Assembly: GCA_030374735.1 (NCBI GenBank)
Contig: JASCIV010000862.1
Coordinates: 1-11,071, forward strand
Source of the DNA: Gracilaria caudata
Taxonomy: Eukaryota; Rhodophyta; Florideophyceae; Gracilariales; Gracilariaceae
Direction: 5' to 3'
DNA length: 11,071 bases
A program made the translations under genes and the position numbers. Below the pieces are notes generated by a model. It made no database searches. It saw only the letters and a list, made by a program, of their open reading frames with translations, and had not been told where the DNA came from. Below are positions 9,782-11,071 of this stretch, piece after piece. Within the stretch, counting starts at the first letter, position 1, and every line of letters begins with the position of its first letter.

Positions 9782-10590
9782 GGTTGAGGCGATGGGGCGG
9801 CACCTTCACTCCGTGGGCGTCTTCAGCCCGAACGATCACCCTTCTTCTATGTCGCCTTCCGTCGTTCAATGCTCACAAAATGTCCTCACTGTGTGACGAA
9901 CGTCATCGATACCAATGCAAATGATGACAGTGTCATATCAACGATTGAATTCTATCCAGCCAACACGAAACTACAAGAACCAGATAAAGAAACAGAAGAA
10001 GTTCGAATCTACGAGCACACGGAAGCTCTCCCAAAGAGATGCTCACATGCATGAAAGAGAATGAATTTCAAATCATATGAACTCAATTCCGGGCACGTGC
10101 TTCTCGCTCTCTTGCTTGTTGAAAAGGGTTCAAGGCAATTTCCGCCGTTCCACTATGCGATCCCTTCGTGGCTCGGTTCAGCTGGATGAGCTTAATCACA
10201 GGCATAAGTTTCGTTGCACCTGACCTTCTGTTTTCCCGTACACTTCCGGGAGAAAGTTGGTGCGTTGGGTTAATCTCGATACAAAAAGGGCTTTCCCAGC
10301 GTATGTGGTGACAATGCTTTTCGCTACTCATGCTTCACAAATCAAACTGCTCCGTCGCCTTGCATCGTGAATTGTCAGCCGCCGGAATTATGCATTACCA
10401 CCGTTATAGTGCTAGGGTTCGAATTTCTTTCTCTGGATTTCTTTGTAGCCCGCGTTGACGCAAACGTGGTTTACCGAGCCTGACCCAATTCCATCCATAT
10501 CAGGAGCATACATCTCACTGTAGCAGTACACATAATTTGACGACCTCTAATTTCTTCGACGTTCTCTGACCTTACCTAACTTTCTTCTTT
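9782..10590. other. Region without a convincing gene
   Basis: Two unrecognised ATG-started frames occur. One runs 9869-10054 on the plus strand (61 codons, beginning MLTKCPHCVTNVIDTN, acidic afterwards). The other runs 10331-10083 on the minus strand (82 codons, containing RWESPFCIEINPTHQLSPG and ending AREREARARN). Both have protein-like composition, but neither matches a family I know and neither can be joined confidently to another exon. A GGTTCGAATT string near 10434 resembles a tRNA B box, but no cloverleaf fits around it. Confidence 0.35.
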
Positions 10591-10610
10591 GTCAAATTTT
10601 CTGCACCATT

Positions 10611-10632
10611 TCTCTCTCTCTCTCTCTCTCTC
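10611..10632. repeat. (TC)11 microsatellite
   Basis: This is an uninterrupted run of eleven TC dinucleotides followed by ATTTACGGG. The same flank follows the second TC tract at 10981. Confidence 0.95.
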
Positions 10633-10980
10633 ATTTACGGGTATCCTAGATTACTTACTTCTTAGGACTATGAGTATAGCGCATTAGCTGCACCATTTCT
10701 TTTTGCTACCGTTCTTTGCCCAACTTCATCACAGAGCGTTGGCAGTGATACCCGTCTTTCTTATTTTGGTCAGTTGTCCCTCATTACGAGACAACAATAG
10801 TACTCTACAAATAGCCTTCTCTCCTAAAGAAGACCAGAAACTGTGGAGATATATCACTTGATACTACTCGGTTCAATTTCTAGTAACAACCTATTTTAAA
10901 GCTTCGGACAATTGATGACTCCACCAAGAGCGTTTGCATCGTATAGAAGAGGACTAAGTCTTCTTGTAGAAGATCGAGAG

Positions 10981-10994
10981 TCTCTCTCTCTCTC
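10981..10994. repeat. (TC)7 microsatellite
   Basis: These are seven TC dinucleotides preceded by GAGAG and followed by ATTTACGGG, matching the 3' flank of the tract at 10611-10632. Confidence 0.92.
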
Positions 10995-11030
10995 ATTTAC
11001 GGGCGCGATAGTTCAATTTCTACTTATCGC

Positions 11031-11053
11031 AGAGCGTTTGAAAAAAACGCTCT
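11031..11053. repeat. Perfect 9-bp hairpin
   Basis: AGAGCGTTT (11031-11039) and AAACGCTCT (11045-11053) are perfect inverted repeats with a 5-base GAAAA loop. The left arm is the AGAGCGTT motif that recurs elsewhere in this terminal region. It is not followed by a T run, so it does not look like a polymerase III or bacterial terminator. Confidence 0.6.
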
Positions 11054-11071
11054 CTCACTAAGAAACCTAAC

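Larger units (their letters stand above)
10593..11053. repeat. Patchwork of short interspersed repeats around (TC)n tracts
   Basis: Several strings recur. CTGCACCATTTCT is at about 10601 and 10689. (TC)7 followed by ATTTACGGG is at 10619-10641 and 10981-11003. GTTCAATTTCTA is at about 10870 and 11011. An ACTT(C)ATC-x-CAGAGCGTT block is at about 10723 and 11022, with a further AGAGCGTTTG near 10927. The order (TC)n, ATTTACGGG, then CAGAGCGTT is kept in two places, suggesting two decayed copies of one longer repeat. No coding capacity is visible. Confidence 0.6.

Overview
The window looks like nuclear DNA of a compact, intron-poor eukaryote. Three of the four confident genes carry a single short GT-AG intron (55, 99 and 69 nt), each with a CTAAC- or CTTAAC-like branch site; the fourth is intronless over 3.5 kb. 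All four confident starts have A at -3. One protein opens with a plastid-type leader carrying a Phe near its N-terminus, which would suit an alga, and a red alga is my best guess. That guess rests on general features, not on a marker gene. There are no bacterial operons, phage genes or CRISPR arrays.

Layout. Bases 1-566 are a 5' flank holding a potential three-way-junction fold (104-181). A two-exon plus-strand gene (567-1791) encodes a Ttd14-type protein: a P-loop ATPase followed by a CYTH-like domain. Its 3' flank carries an imperfect 104-bp tandem duplication. Converging on it is a two-exon minus-strand Mpv17/PMP22-family membrane protein (2225-3109) with a probable transit peptide and a Gly/Ser linker. 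The 436-bp gap upstream of that gene holds two 15-bp 7-1-7 palindromes. Next on the minus strand is a 1174-residue bromodomain and AT-hook chromatin protein (3546-7070). A 954-bp divergent gap with another 7-1-7 palindrome separates it from a plus-strand two-exon urate oxidase (8025-9026) ending in the peroxisomal signal SRL. A small basic minus-strand ORF (9353-9781) converges on the uricase. The last 1.3 kb has no convincing gene and ends in a patchwork of short repeats around (TC)n tracts.

The genes do not form an evident pathway. They are ordinary housekeeping or organelle functions: nucleotide-dependent signalling or metabolism (Ttd14-like), an organelle membrane channel-type protein (Mpv17), acetyl-lysine reading (bromodomain), and peroxisomal purine breakdown (uricase). 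I see no multi-gene novel system. The features most worth a second look are the three-way-junction fold, a Phe-to-Trp change at the substrate-stacking position of the uricase, the palindrome pair before the Mpv17 gene, and the terminal repeat patchwork.
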